From Cristatella mucedo (Eukaryota; Bryozoa; Phylactolaemata; Cristatellidae): 64,000 nucleotides of DNA. This document shows, piece after piece, positions 12,794 through 23,592 of this stretch (positions within the stretch are counted from its first letter, which is position 1; each line of letters starts with the position of its first letter). A program made the position numbers and the translations under genes. Below the pieces are notes generated by a model. The model saw nothing but the letters and a program-made list of their open reading frames with translations. It made no database searches and was not told where the DNA came from. The stretch covers positions 371,501 to 435,500 of the forward strand of contig WPIO01000141.1 of assembly GCA_009760855.2 (NCBI GenBank), written 5' to 3'.

Positions 12794-13960
12794 GTAGGGT
12801 TTGTTTTATGTTACATAGTAGCTGTGAGCAGTCGGTTTTCAAATTTTGCATAGCTTATCCTGGTCTCTCTGCTGTACACATGCAGTGACACTTAAGACCG
12901 TTTTCATTTAGGTCCAGACCTGTGCAAGACTATGGCATGCTGGTATTTTCTGACGTTCCTGTCAACGACAATTCAAATAGCAGCTTATGATAGTATTTCC
13001 TGCGATCGGCTGATCGATTTGGGGTGCCAAAGAGATGAAGCTACCGATGTCGTCGGGACTGCTCTATGGAGCCGTACTACCCATGCTGCTCTCTCGTGGC
13101 TGCTAGCTCTCACTGACGTGCCCCTCCACAAGTGGAACCATGGTCACTAGTCCACTATGGCCATCTTGGTGCCATACTCTGGTGCAGTGGAGCTTCGAAG
13201 CACGTGGGCATAATGTGCATTTAATTGCCATTTCATCCTGGTATAGTACAGCACACAGTGAAGTGGCTCGTGAGTTTGCTCATTAGCCTTGTGTGCTATG
13301 CTGTGATCTGAGTTAGGGCTGCTTGAGTACTTAGCAACCATGTGACCAGCTTGGCCTACTGGGGGGATGCCGTCCTATTAGGGTTGTGGCTTCCTGATAT
13401 CAAACTGTAAACTCAGAAATGAAATCGTGCTTCGGAGGGATATCCGGGGTGTAGGTTGCTTCGAGTCTGATTTATCAGCTGCTGAACTGGTCTGTCTAGC
13501 CTGTGACCAAGCCTAGCTGCTGAATAGATGCGCAGAAAAAGCAACTATGAACGATTAAAGGTTGCAGCATGTGTCGACCTGTTGTGTGGTGTCCCAAGCA
13601 GTGTTCACAGCCACTGTTGTTCCATAACCTCATTTATCATTCTGTGGCAGCAGTGAAACTGCTCTGTCCCTGAAGCTTCAGCAAAGCGATGCAGCCTTTT
13701 GCTGCCCGTGCTGCTATAGCCCAACACTTGCGACAGCTGACTAGGCTGTCAGCTTATTTTTCTCCGAGTGGACGTTGAAAGAAATGCGTTATGACTTGTA
13801 TGTCAAACCGATCGGAATTACTGCATCTCGTCAGGATGATGATGGTTACACTGTATGCAAAATGAATGCTGAAGCAGCTAATAAACTCTACATCATTGTC
13901 CGTTTGATTTTGTCTTATTGAGCATGCGGCTCTTAATAAAACTGAGCCTATGAGAATTTC
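12794..13960 (+). other. YY1: probable YY1 3' UTR with poly(A) signals
   Basis: Sequence after the YY1 stop contains no recognised repeat. The first AATAAA hexamers are at 13880-13885 and 13935-13940. The downstream stretch ctaggacctgtgtcttcac could hold the cleavage region. The extent is inferred. Confidence 0.5.
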
Positions 13961-14156
13961 TAGGACCTGTGTCTTCACATGGCCAACTGCTCATCGGTGA
14001 GGAACTGGCAATATTGTGGGTAACAAGTAAAACTCAAGAACTAGCAGATCATTTGTCTCTGTACTGGTACTGAAACTCTGATTAAAGTTCAAATAGCGGG
14101 ATAACATATTTTTTTCTCTCTTTGTGATTGTGAGACTAACTCTCGTGATTGTCGTG

Positions 14157-14452
14157 AGCCTTGATGGCACACAAGGTAAGGCAGTTGCTTTTCGTGACCT
14201 CGGTCCCGAGGCTGTGGGTTCGAATCCAGGGGTGAGCAGTCCTGTATTGCTACTGCAAGCAGTGGTGATAGCTTTTAAGGCTCTTCTATACCATGCAATC
14301 TGTAGCATAGGAAGCACTAACCATTCGATCGTGCTTTCTTTGCAGCAAATGAAAAGTGCCTAGAAAGAGATTGAGTTCTTTGAGGGTGCTATATCAAATG
14401 TATTGATTTGTTATTCTGCCGATATACAAAAAGAGGCTGTGAAATTAGCTAA
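14157..14452 (+). mobile_element. SINE B interrupted by a LINE A tail
   Basis: The head and body run from agccttgatggcacacaagg to aaggctcttctata at 14290. The end resumes at ttctgccgatatacaaaaag (14412) and continues to about 14452. The B-box is gggttcgaatccag. The intervening 14291-14411 belongs to LINE A, so LINE A inserted after the SINE. Confidence 0.85.
14291..14411 (+). mobile_element. LINE family A tail nested in SINE B
   Basis: Contains actaaccattcgatcgtgct, gcagcaaatgaaaagtgcct and gagattgagttctttgaggg, the last 120 bases of family A. It is a very short 5'-truncated insertion. Confidence 0.85.
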
Positions 14453-14984
14453 TATTTGTTCATGCCAATGTGAAAACTGTCATGGTCCAATCTGCTGTTA
14501 TAGTGCAGTGAGCAGTGTCAATCGGGGTTCGTGAGAGGGATTTCTGTTCTTAAACCCGGTGATCATATGCTAGTGTGGCCAAATGATTTCAACTAGAAAA
14601 AGAGACCCTTTTATTGGCCTGATAAGACACAAAACTTTCATTTAACATCCAATTAATTTTTGGAATTACAGACAAGAGATACATTGGGGTAATTTGACCT
14701 GATGGCAAATAACGGGTCATCCATTAGTGACTCACATGAATTGATGGACGAGACTCCCACTGCCCCAATCGACTATCATGCGAAACCACAGCCAAGGGAC
14801 TGGATTGGCAGTCACAATGGAGAGACCCTCCGAAGCCCACCACTGCTCACCTCTGAATGATCGAGGCAGTGCGCTTTCCTCCCAGGTTGGAGCCCTACCT
14901 ATTGCTAACACGTTAAGTGATTCTGTGCACACTAGCAGTTGGAAGTTTTGCCACTGCAACGGTCTCCTGGCCGACTATTTATTT
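14453..14984. other. intergenic, nothing recognised
   Basis: No gene or known repeat supported. Confidence 0.5.
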
Positions 14985-15265
14985 ATAATAGTGATAATGA
15001 TTCATTTGTATACAGCCCTGAAAATGTATATCTATTTTTAGTCATTTACATTTGCTGCAAATGAAGCATGATCGAATGATTAAGGGTAGCATGCTAAAAG
15101 TCAGCAAGCATAACACATGGTTAGCGGTGACATGTACAGGTTCAGCATGCGAATATGGTTAGTGGCAGCATGCACAGTGTCAGCACGAATAAGCATACAT
15201 AGGACGAATCATGTGGACCCTCTAAATGCTGTGATGAAGAGATGCGATTTATGTAGTTTTAAAAT
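14985..15265 (-). mobile_element. LINE family A 3' UTR fragment
   Basis: Reverse tail with catttacatttgctgcaaat, gcatgcacagtgtcagcacg and ggaccctctaaatgctgtg. The terminal gcgc motif is decayed. Confidence 0.75.
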
Positions 15266-15616
15266 ATACCTGGATTGTTCAAACAGGTTAAATTAATGCC
15301 AAAATAAGCCCTCCAAATCAAATTACCGAACTGCTTGCAACTTGTACCATAATTTGGTCGTTGATTTTATGTTACTGTCTAGAGCTCTCAGCCTATGCTG
15401 AACGACCAATCCTTCCACCTATGGTCTTTCAGTGTCTGTGCTGTCACGCCCACTGAAGGAGTGCCTCATTATCAGCTATCGCGAGTATAGAGGTGCTTTC
15501 TTTACTAGTGCTATTAGCCCATGTTCGTTGAGCCTTTGTGTCACTATCAGCTAACTAAGGGTTATGCAGTACTGAGCTCGAGTCTTTTGGCATGGACTCA
15601 AGCTGATCTTTAAAAA

Positions 15617-15697
15617 AATAGATTTAACAGCCTCATTTGTATTACGGCAGAAGAGCCTTACCTGCCCACTACCTCTTGTTCTTGGCAATAAAGGAAT
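15617..15697 (-). mobile_element. SINE B fragment
   Basis: Reverse SINE B end: gatttaacagcctcatttgt, ggcagaagagcctta. The head is lost where it joins the LINE A copy starting near 15698. Confidence 0.7.
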
Positions 15698-16440
15698 GAT
15701 GAATCTGCACGAAATCTAGGTGACCTGTTCCAGATTGATCTTTTTATTAGACGACCGCATCAGCTCTGCTGTCAAGTCTGCCTACTTTCAGCTACAGAAC
15801 ATAGCTAAAATTTTGGCTTGCTTAGACAGGGATGCTACATGTTAATTAGCCCGTGCATTTATGACAACCCTTATTGACTTATGTAGCTCACTGCTTGCTG
15901 ATCTACCGGCCTCTACAATCCGGTACTTGCAGCGGGTGCGAAATTCTGCAGCTAGGCTTTTCTTTCGTGAAAGTCGCAGTTACCACATCACACCACTTCT
16001 TGCCGACCTACACTGGCTCCCAATCAAGCAGCACATCGAATTCAATGTACTGTCACCCACTTTTAGGTCACACACCTCAAAACCGTTGGTGATAGTGCCT
16101 TGAGTTCCTATGTGCCCAAAGACTTGAGCTCGCTACAGATGCATAATAATAATTATTATTATGCATCTGTATTATGTAGTGCCCTCAGAGAAATCAGTCT
16201 TTCCAGGCTGCACCCCTAACTTGACCACATTTAAAAAGAAGCTGGATGTGAATCCACAACATTAAGTGGGTCCATGTGATTCGTCCTGTGTGTGCTTACG
16301 CATGTTGACTCTATAAGTGCCGCCACTAATCATTTTTACATGCTGACTGTGCATGTCACCTCGTTTAGCATGTTACCACTAACCATTTGACTTTGCTTCC
16401 TTTGCAGCAACTTATACTGCCTAGAAAGGCCATGGAGAAG
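15698..16440 (+). mobile_element. LINE family A, C-terminal RT to tail, rearranged
   Basis: Runs from gaatctgcacgaaatctagg through HWLPIKQHIEF to the 3' UTR near 16430. It is interrupted at about 16135-16210 by an inverted piece of the same family's tail (gtagtgccctcagagaaatc), which creates a perfect palindrome. Confidence 0.75.
16135..16170. repeat. perfect 36-bp palindrome
   Basis: Left half acagatgcataataataa and right half ttattattatgcatctgt are exact reverse complements with no spacer. It sits at the junction of two oppositely oriented LINE A pieces. Confidence 0.97.
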
Positions 16441-16534
16441 CATAGCAATACCTCCCTCCTAGTCACCCTAGTCTGTAACAGCAAGTAGCCATCAGTAATG
16501 AGACACAAGGTTGCTATTGGGCATCAACAAATAC

Positions 16535-17160
16535 GCCCGAGTTCTTCCATTTCAGTGCTTCATTCTATGGCTCTTATCTGCCGTGAGCGTCGCAGTTTCC
16601 ACATTACTCTACTTCTCGCCGACCTGCACTGGCTACCAGTCAAGCAACGGATTGACTTCAAGGTTTTGTCGCTCACTTTTAGGTCACTTCATTCTATGGC
16701 TCCAGCCTACCTGTCAGATATACTCCCCCATCAGGCCAAGCATCGTACCACCTGCTTTTCGGAATCCAGCAGTCTTGAAATACCTCGTACAAACCTTTAA
16801 TCCTTTGGAGACCGTGCATTTAGTTCGTATGCTCCCAAAGCCTGGAGCTCACTCCCGACCTGCGTCAGAACATCCCCTGACCTGACCACATTTAAAAGGA
16901 ACCTAAAAAAACACCTATTTAGGACAGCATTTAGTGGGTCCCTGTGATTTGTCCTTGATATGCTTATGCGTGCTGACACTGTGCTTGCTGCCACTAACCA
17001 CATTTGCATGCTGACCCTGTGCATGTTACCCCTAACCATGTTATTCATTTTGTTTGTTTTTCAAGCATGATTTTACTTACCATTCAATTGCATTTCACTT
17101 TGTAGCAAATGTAAAGCGCCTAGAAAGAGATTGAGTTCTCTGAGGGTGCTTTATCAAGTG

Positions 17161-17195
<35 letters not shown>

Positions 17196-17200
17196 GTGCT
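16535..17200 (+). mobile_element. LINE family A 3' end
   Basis: C-terminal RT (LLADLHWLPVKQRIDFKVLS, LHSMAPAYLSDILPHQAKHR), then the full 3' UTR and a TTA-repeat end at 17162-17196. Relatively little diverged in the last 500 bases. Confidence 0.88.
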
Positions 17201-17537
17201 CAGCAATCCTCCGGGGAAATAAATTAAGCACTAAAACACTTGTTTCTCGACAGCCAAGGAACGAAAATATATTGTTTGTGTTTTCCATCAGTTTGCAATA
17301 GTTTCAACTGCTGCCGGCTGCGTTTATCGACCGTGCTCACAGGAGCCCAGGCAAGGCAAAACTTATTGCTGCTGGTGTACATGTTTCGGGGCTGCTGTAA
17401 GCCCTACTGTGGTTGTATCGCAGATCCACGTGGCCATTTGGAGCACTGAAGACTAGTCAATAGCCTAAGCGTCCTTTGGTAAGTTAAGGGCAGGCCACTT
17501 TCCCAAAAGTCGAGGAGCTTAAGAGCTGTACTTGGTG

Positions 17538-17721
17538 AGCCGTGATGGCACACTAGGTAAGGCAGTTGCTTTCACGACGTCGGTCCCGAGGTCGTGGGTT
17601 CGATTCCTGCAGTGGGCGATCCTTTATCGCCACTGCAAGCGGTTTTGATAGCCGTAAAGGCTCCTCTGTCGCTATACAAAAAGAGGCTGTTTAATCAGCT
17701 AGGATTTATTTATTTATTTTT
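17538..17721 (+). mobile_element. SINE B, near full-length reference copy
   Basis: tRNA-derived head starting agccgtgatggcacactagg (A-box region) with B-box gggttcgattcctgc. Then the body gggcgatcctttatcgccac, the end ctatacaaaaagaggctgtt and an ATTT-repeat tail. The polymerase III boxes identify it as a SINE rather than a tRNA gene; no intact cloverleaf was found. Confidence 0.9.
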
Positions 17722-18154
17722 GTCCCTGGCTTAGTCTAGGCAAGACCACTGTAACTAAACACAACTGCCAGAAAAATTATCAAACCTCTACAGCTGCTGC
17801 TAGATGTGACCACTGTTGCTCTTTGAAACTAAGAATGTAGCTTACTTCACCCATTCCTTTGTAGCGTAGCGCCGGTCTGGCTTAATATTGGGGTACTGAA
17901 GAATTGCTCGCCTGAGAGCCGTGAGAGAGAGAGAGGGTATAGCAGTTGGGGTAGGATCTTAAAGGGGTTTAGCCCGAGAGAGGGGCGTGAGCCAGTCGTG
18001 GCCATTTCTGCCTGTCGCTGCATTTCGCCCCGCGGGTGCGGCTGATCAATGTCGCGGCTGGCCTACGCAATAACTCAGTTCGCGAGCTTTGTCTTGAACG
18101 TTCCTTTTGGCACTTGAACTGGACGGGATGGCTCATCGGCTGTCGAGTGACGGT
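17722..18154. other. intergenic, unassigned
   Basis: Moderately CpG-rich stretch around 17990-18130 with no recognised gene or repeat. Confidence 0.4.
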
Positions 18155-18217
18155 ACGTAAATAAATATTATTCATTTGTAACTTGATCTCTATTCGGGCG
18201 CTTCACATATGCCTTGG
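18155..18217 (-). mobile_element. SINE C tail fragment with internal deletion
   Basis: Reverse complement reads ggcatatgtgaagcgcccga then atagagatcaagtt, the junction and tail of SINE C, lacking the ggggcgctata block. It ends exactly where the Tigger terminal repeat begins. Confidence 0.7.
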
Positions 18218-18219
18218 GC

Positions 18220-19180
18220 TACAGTCAACCTCGGTTATAAGCAACCTTAAAATCCCGTGTAAAACCTTACAACCGATGTTGCGTATAGGCGAGGTTGCGT
18301 ATAGGCGATGTTCGAGCGTTGTTTTATTCAACGTTTTTAACCGAAGCATTTTAAAATTAACCCAAATGACCAAAAAAAATCTCATTTTGCTCAATGATTC
18401 TTCCGAGCGTTTTTCTCAATCATGTCTTCAATAAAATAATAAGCCTCATATTCAGTGAAATTCTCTTCCAAATATCGACAAACTGGTCAGGTATTCCAGG
18501 GCGTCTGAATGAGAAATCTTCTAGGAAATATTCTGGGCGATTGCAATATTGTCATATTCGTCTTCAACATCGCAGATCATCCCATCGGACAACGTGCCAG
18601 AACACTTGATCTCGTTATCAATGTATAACTATGCGTCAAAATCGTTCGATGTTAAACCGCAGGCTTGTAATCCTTGGGCCTGGATTTCTTGAGCATCAAT
18701 GTCGTCTCGATCGTTCGTAACGTTTTGATCGATATCTTCGCCGGTTTTAAAAACGCCTGCTTTTCGAAATCGGATTGCAAAGGTGGTTTAGTAGACGAGA
18801 AATCACGCGCTTTTCACCATACGAATGGCCTTATAAATGACCGCCGATTTCAAAAAATTGATCACTGACGTCCCGTTTTCGATCGCTTGCAACACTTGTC
18901 GAGTGATTTGCGTTCGATGCTGAGCCTTCGCAGCTCGAATAGTCCCTCGATCCAACGGTTGAATCAGAGTCGCTGTCTTCAGCGGCATGTGCACGAGATT
19001 GTAATATTTTTGAGCGGAGCGGTCTGCTTATGGCAGGCAGCGTTGTCCACGAACGCAATAATTTTTGTTTTCCTAATCCTTGATCAATTTTCTGCGAAAC
19101 ATCCGTCCAGAATTTGTTGGTCATCCACGATTTACGATTGGCGTAATACGTCAACGGTGGTCTGATAGATAAACTGATAA
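18220..19180 (-). mobile_element. pogo/Tigger-type DNA transposon remnant (Tc1/mariner superfamily)
   Basis: A TA dinucleotide followed by cagtcaacctcggttataag at 18222 is a typical pogo/Tigger terminal repeat. The minus strand encodes transposase pieces in shifting frames: TYYANRKSWMTNKFW, KIIAFVDNAACHK (catalytic aspartate block), then TLIQPLDRGTIRAAKAQHR (second catalytic block), and an acidic tail. Frameshifts between the two catalytic blocks and several stops make it inactive. The other terminal repeat was not found. A SINE C is inserted at 19181. Confidence 0.85.
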
Positions 19181-19345
19181 AGCTGGTTTGGTCTAGCGGT
19201 TAAGGTGCTCGCCCCGACCAAGGTCTGACTGAGCTTTAGCTGAGGTCGTGGGCTCGAGCCCCGAGGCATATGTGAAGCGCCTGAATAGAGATTAAGTTCT
19301 CTTGGGGCGCTATGTAAATGAATTATATAATTATATGTGAACTTG
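19181..19345 (+). mobile_element. SINE C, full copy with 14-bp target-site duplication
   Basis: The head agctggtttggtctagcggt carries the A-box and gggctcgagccccg the B-box. The tail reads gtgaagcgcctgaatagaga, ctcttggggcgctatg and an ATT-rich end. It is flanked by agataaactgataa at 19167-19180 and 19346-19359. It is inserted into the Tigger transposase sequence. Confidence 0.93.
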
Positions 19346-19359
19346 AGATAAACTGATAA

Positions 19360-20066
19360 CTGAATCATTCATTCATGTGTGGAATTCGTCAAAACTTTCG
19401 ATCCCATTTCTAACTTTTTTATTATAATTATATTGTATAATAAAGTTTTTTCTTGACTTTCGTCCTCGAGGCGATCTGTCAAGAGGTCTAAGAATTATCT
19501 GCGAGATCTCTTAAGAGCTGCTGGTGGGAGTTCTGAAAGCTTCGCTAGGAAGCCTTTTCTAACTGCATGTTAGTGGCGTTCTCTTGAGCCCTGAAAATCA
19601 AGCGGAGCCGAATGCAGACAAATTGATAGGACAGCGAGCTCCGCCCACTCAGTTCACCCTTGGCGCGGCTGCTTGCAGCGTGAGGCGACAATGAGCTCTG
19701 TGCCAGGCATATGTTTATGAGGACGCTGACTCGGTACGGACCAAGTAGCTCAACGCTCGATCTTCACTGCACGACGTCCATGTGTAACCATTTCGTACGC
19801 TTGGTGTCGGAGTGGTGACATCGCCCACGGGTTACCACAGTCTCGGGTTGGCGTGTAACGGACGTGCTGCAGTGGTTCCTGGACTTGAGCCCGTAACCAA
19901 AAAACACCCGAAGGTATCCGATGCGTATCCTTGCGGACTGTGGACGGATGTCAATGGACACATAACTCGCGGTAAACTACCCGATCAAAGGTGCAGCACC
20001 AATACGCGCAGGCATTTGGGACCATACGCCTACTGCTGAGCATAACCCGAGGTCAGGTTCCCTGAC
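19360..20066. other. unassigned; possible LTR/primer-binding-site remnant near 19802
   Basis: The segment tggtgtcggagtggtgac at 19802 resembles a Leu-tRNA primer-binding site used by some Ty3-type elements. No gag/pol ORF or second LTR was found, so this is only a suggestion. Confidence 0.2.
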
Positions 20067-20141
20067 CATTTATTTACCACCGTCCGAGAAGCATTTATTT
20101 ACCACCGTCCGAGAAGCATTTATTTACCACCGTCCGAGAAG
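20067..20141 (+). repeat. 25-bp tandem repeat, three copies
   Basis: Three identical 25-base units, each beginning catttatttaccaccgtcc. Confidence 0.97.
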
Positions 20142-20433
20142 CAAAGGACCAACCGGGTCAAATTCAGCGGCTGGCATAGAAATGTATGTTTGCTTAGCTC
20201 AATTGGCAGGGACAGAGTAGATTGTTTGCCACTACCAAGACGGAAGTCGGGTCACGACAGGCCGTCGTTCAATCGGCCGAAGCTGGCTGTACTGGATCAA
20301 CAAACCTGCCAGCTTACTTAACAGGGTCAGCGTGGCCGACATCGTAAACGGGCAGACTATTAAGTTGGCAGGCCACGGCACTACAGGCATGCCTACGGTA
20401 GCACAGGACGACAAATCAAGAACTCCGAACCTT

Positions 20434-20501
20434 CGTAACGACTCCACGTCCGTAACGACTCCACGTCCGTAACGACTCCACGTCCGTAACGACTCCACGT
20501 C
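20434..20501 (+). repeat. 17-bp tandem repeat, four copies
   Basis: Unit cgtaacgactccacgtc repeated four times without change. Confidence 0.97.
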
Positions 20502-22449
20502 CTTAACGTGGGCGCTGTATATTCCTCCGCAGCTGCAGAGAAGCTACCGGCAAACCGAATGACGGTTCCGGTACAGCGAACTAGCCATCATGTCACGTGT
20601 CCGTTTACACTGTGTGAATTCTAGAGGACAACATATCTGGTTCCTAATGATACTAATACAGTCAAAACTAAAAATCTTTTGTCCCGTCATAACCTCTATT
20701 GCTACATGCAGGTTCTCACTTTCGGCGTCTTGGCCTGGGCCATGTGGGCCTGCTGCTGTTGTAATTAGCACGATTGCCTCACCTTCGGCCAACAGTTGGG
20801 CAATTGGTATTGCGGCACACCGTGCTGCCACCAAGTCTAGAGCCGCAGGCCCAGAGTCGCAAGTCGCTCACTTTCGGCTTGGTCTGCTCTGCATCCGGGC
20901 TCTAGAATAAAGAAGCGGCTGGCTACCAAGGATTCTCAGATCGTTTCAGATCAGCCTTCTTGTATCAGCTGTAGCAGCTGTCTTCGATACACCTCGGTCG
21001 CAGAACCGATCTGGCTTCAATGCGTCTCCAGACGTCCTTGGCTTCCCTGACGTCCGATCGCTAGCACTTCACTGGACTGGAGGCGGAAGTACACATCTAG
21101 GTTCCGATTTGTCTTATCAGATTCCCTAACCGATCTAAAAAAAAGAAAACAATTAATGCACACGCAAAACTACACATCAACTAGGTATTATTGCAAGTAG
21201 ACTCGACCTATCGTGCTCATTCTTTAGAATTCATTCTAGTCTCACCAATTCGTTTTAGTCTGACTTACACTTACGAGACGAATTAGCAACTTCACGATAT
21301 ATAAATGAATTACGTTTTTTTAAGCTTTGCCGTAGTCTAAGTATTACTCTAAGCAGACTGCTGTAGACTAACTAGCTGTAGCGTTTATTTTATTTTTTAT
21401 GAACGTTGCTCCAAGGGAATGTCAACAGTAAGTACTGTTTTTCTTCTTTTCCCTCTGTCTAGCACCCACTGATCCAGGAGATTCCATCCTCTTTGCTAGA
21501 AGACTCGTGGTAGCTCCCAGTCGACAAATGCATCCAATAAATAGACAGAACAAGTAGCCGTAGCTTCTGCCTGCATCTTCCCGTTACAGCTAGCCGTCTC
21601 CACTTTCACCTTCCGGTCCTGCTCGATTTTTCCTTGTTGCACAACCTGCTCGCTGGCTGCCCATGACCATTCTGGAGTAGCAAAGATAACACTTTAGCGA
21701 AACAAGAACCACCCCATGGCTCAGTCCTCGCGGCTTCGCGGAATAAACATTTAACGGCGAAAAAGCGCGAAGGTGTTCACACACTGACATTGTTTGCATA
21801 ACGCCCGAAATACATAAAGGTTCACTAGGAAAAAAGAAGCTCCAAACTGTCCAAACAAGACGACGATGCAAATGCGACATTGGATGCAGAGGTGACTCGG
21901 CTGAGCAGCAGCCGAGTCGATAGAAACGGAAAAAGCTAAGTCACTGTTATTGTATTAAACCCTCGCGGAAAATGCGCATACACGGAAGCGTTGCATACAA
22001 ATTCACCAAAGCTCGGTACAACGCTATTCACCACTTCACCAATTTTTGGTGAATCTTCTGGGTCTTAGCCCCGGATTAATGTGGTCGTACTTCCTTTGCC
22101 CAAGGTTTCGGGTACGACTCTGGTAACAGCAGGCAATTTCCTGTTGCCCACCACGTGCGTGAGTAACTAGTGACCGTAGAGCTTCTCTGTCCTCTATATG
22201 AGACCGAAGCTGTTGAATCAGCTAGCCTGAGCTTCCACTTTACAGAAGGCGCAGATGAAGTAAGTCCGGAAAAGGAAGTCATTCTTTGAAGAGCGGCGGC
22301 GAACTCCTGAAGCAAAGCAGCGGAATGACAATCGTGCATTGTGACCGGATCGACTGCGTTATGTAATGCATACTTCCGTCTGCTACTCGAAAAAGCCGCA
22401 AAGGCTACGTGGTTGCTACGCATGCTAGCCTTCTGCAGCGCCCTGCTGG
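20502..22449. other. intergenic, nothing firmly recognised
   Basis: AATAAA at 20907 follows a CG-moderate stretch, but no coding homology was seen on either strand. Open frames at 20590-20910, 21590-21880 (minus) and 22076-22423 (minus) have no recognised domain. Confidence 0.4.
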
Positions 22450-23115
22450 CCTTGGCTGAATTTTAGGGTGAACAAGAGCTGTTCGGCGGCGGGCTAGAGC
22501 CCCTTTGTCATGGAGTAGTGAGCCAGAGAGGAGCGGTTAGAGAGGAAGCGCTTAAGAGCAAGCCAGGAAGCTCTGAGACGAGCGGCGGCGATTCGGCCTT
22601 TAGAATTGGTCCGATACCCGCAGAAGCTGCTGATAGATGTTGGCTGGCCTGTCAACCTCCGCCTTCACTCGTTCCAAGAAAGAATCGTCTGGAACCCATT
22701 GGCCATTCAAGCTGGACGGAGGTGCCCTTCCAGTGGCCTGGGGACGGTAGTAATTCCTTTCCGTAATGGGCCAAGGTGTCCGGGCCCAATACCACTAAGC
22801 TCTTGCCCCATTGTCTCAGCCAAGTATTTAAGAGTCGAGCGACGCTCGCTCTTGGTCTGACGGTCTTTTGTCTTTGCTCCGGCTTCGACGCCGTCGCACT
22901 CGTTTCTCTGAAAGCGAAGGAGGAGGGCGGGCTGTTCGCCGGCGATTGACGGAAAAGGACGAGACAGCGCTAGGAGGATTCGGTGGAACTCCACCGAATA
23001 CGGTCGTATCGCGCCCGAGCTGGCATTTTGTGTGTTTTTTTGTGTTTCTTTTGTGTCGTGTGCGTGCGCGCTAGCACGTGGTCTCGGCATAGGGATTTGC
23101 CGGTGCGAGCTAGAC

Positions 23116-23592
23116 GTAGTTGGTGTGTGTGGAGCCTTCCCCAGTTAGGGTTTAGGCTCCGGGTCGCGCTTCAGTGTGGAGAAGTATTTCCACCGTAGGA
23201 GTGCTTGAGTTGGCGTGTGTGTGTGTGTGTGTGTGTGGAGTATTCATGTCTCACTGGTGGAAACCGAGTTCTAGTTCTCCGGGTAGGGTTTAGACTCCGG
23301 TTCGCGCTTCAGTGTGGAGAAGTATTCCCTCCGCAGGAGTGCTTGAGTTGGCGTGTGTGGAGTATTCATGTCTCACTGGTGGAAACCGAGTTCTAGTTCT
23401 CCGGGTAGGGTTTAGACTCCGGTTCGCGCTTCAGTGTGGAGAAGTATTCCCTCCGCAAGAGTGTTTAAGTTGGCGTGTTTGGGGTATTCCCTCGGCACAG
23501 GTGGGAACGGATTCCTAGTTCACCGGTTAGGGTTTGGGTCCGGGTCGCGCTTAGTGTGGAGGAGTATTCCCTCCGCAAGAGTGTTAGTGCAG
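23116..23592 (+). repeat. minisatellite of about 120-bp units, four copies
   Basis: Units share agggtttagactccggttcg, cgcttcagtgtggagaagta and ttccctccgcaggagtgctt. Copies near 23230-23350 and 23352-23473 are almost identical; the outer ones are diverged. A GT run lies at 23214-23236. It produces repetitive open frames without known homology. Confidence 0.9.

Noticed and set aside
13150-13175. YY1 autoregulatory site (tggccatcttgg) in the YY1 3' UTR
   Set aside because: A single short motif of this kind is expected by chance at this sequence length; no supporting cluster.
17538-17720. tRNA gene
   Set aside because: A- and B-box words are present but no complete cloverleaf was found, and many dispersed copies share a non-tRNA body, so these are SINEs.
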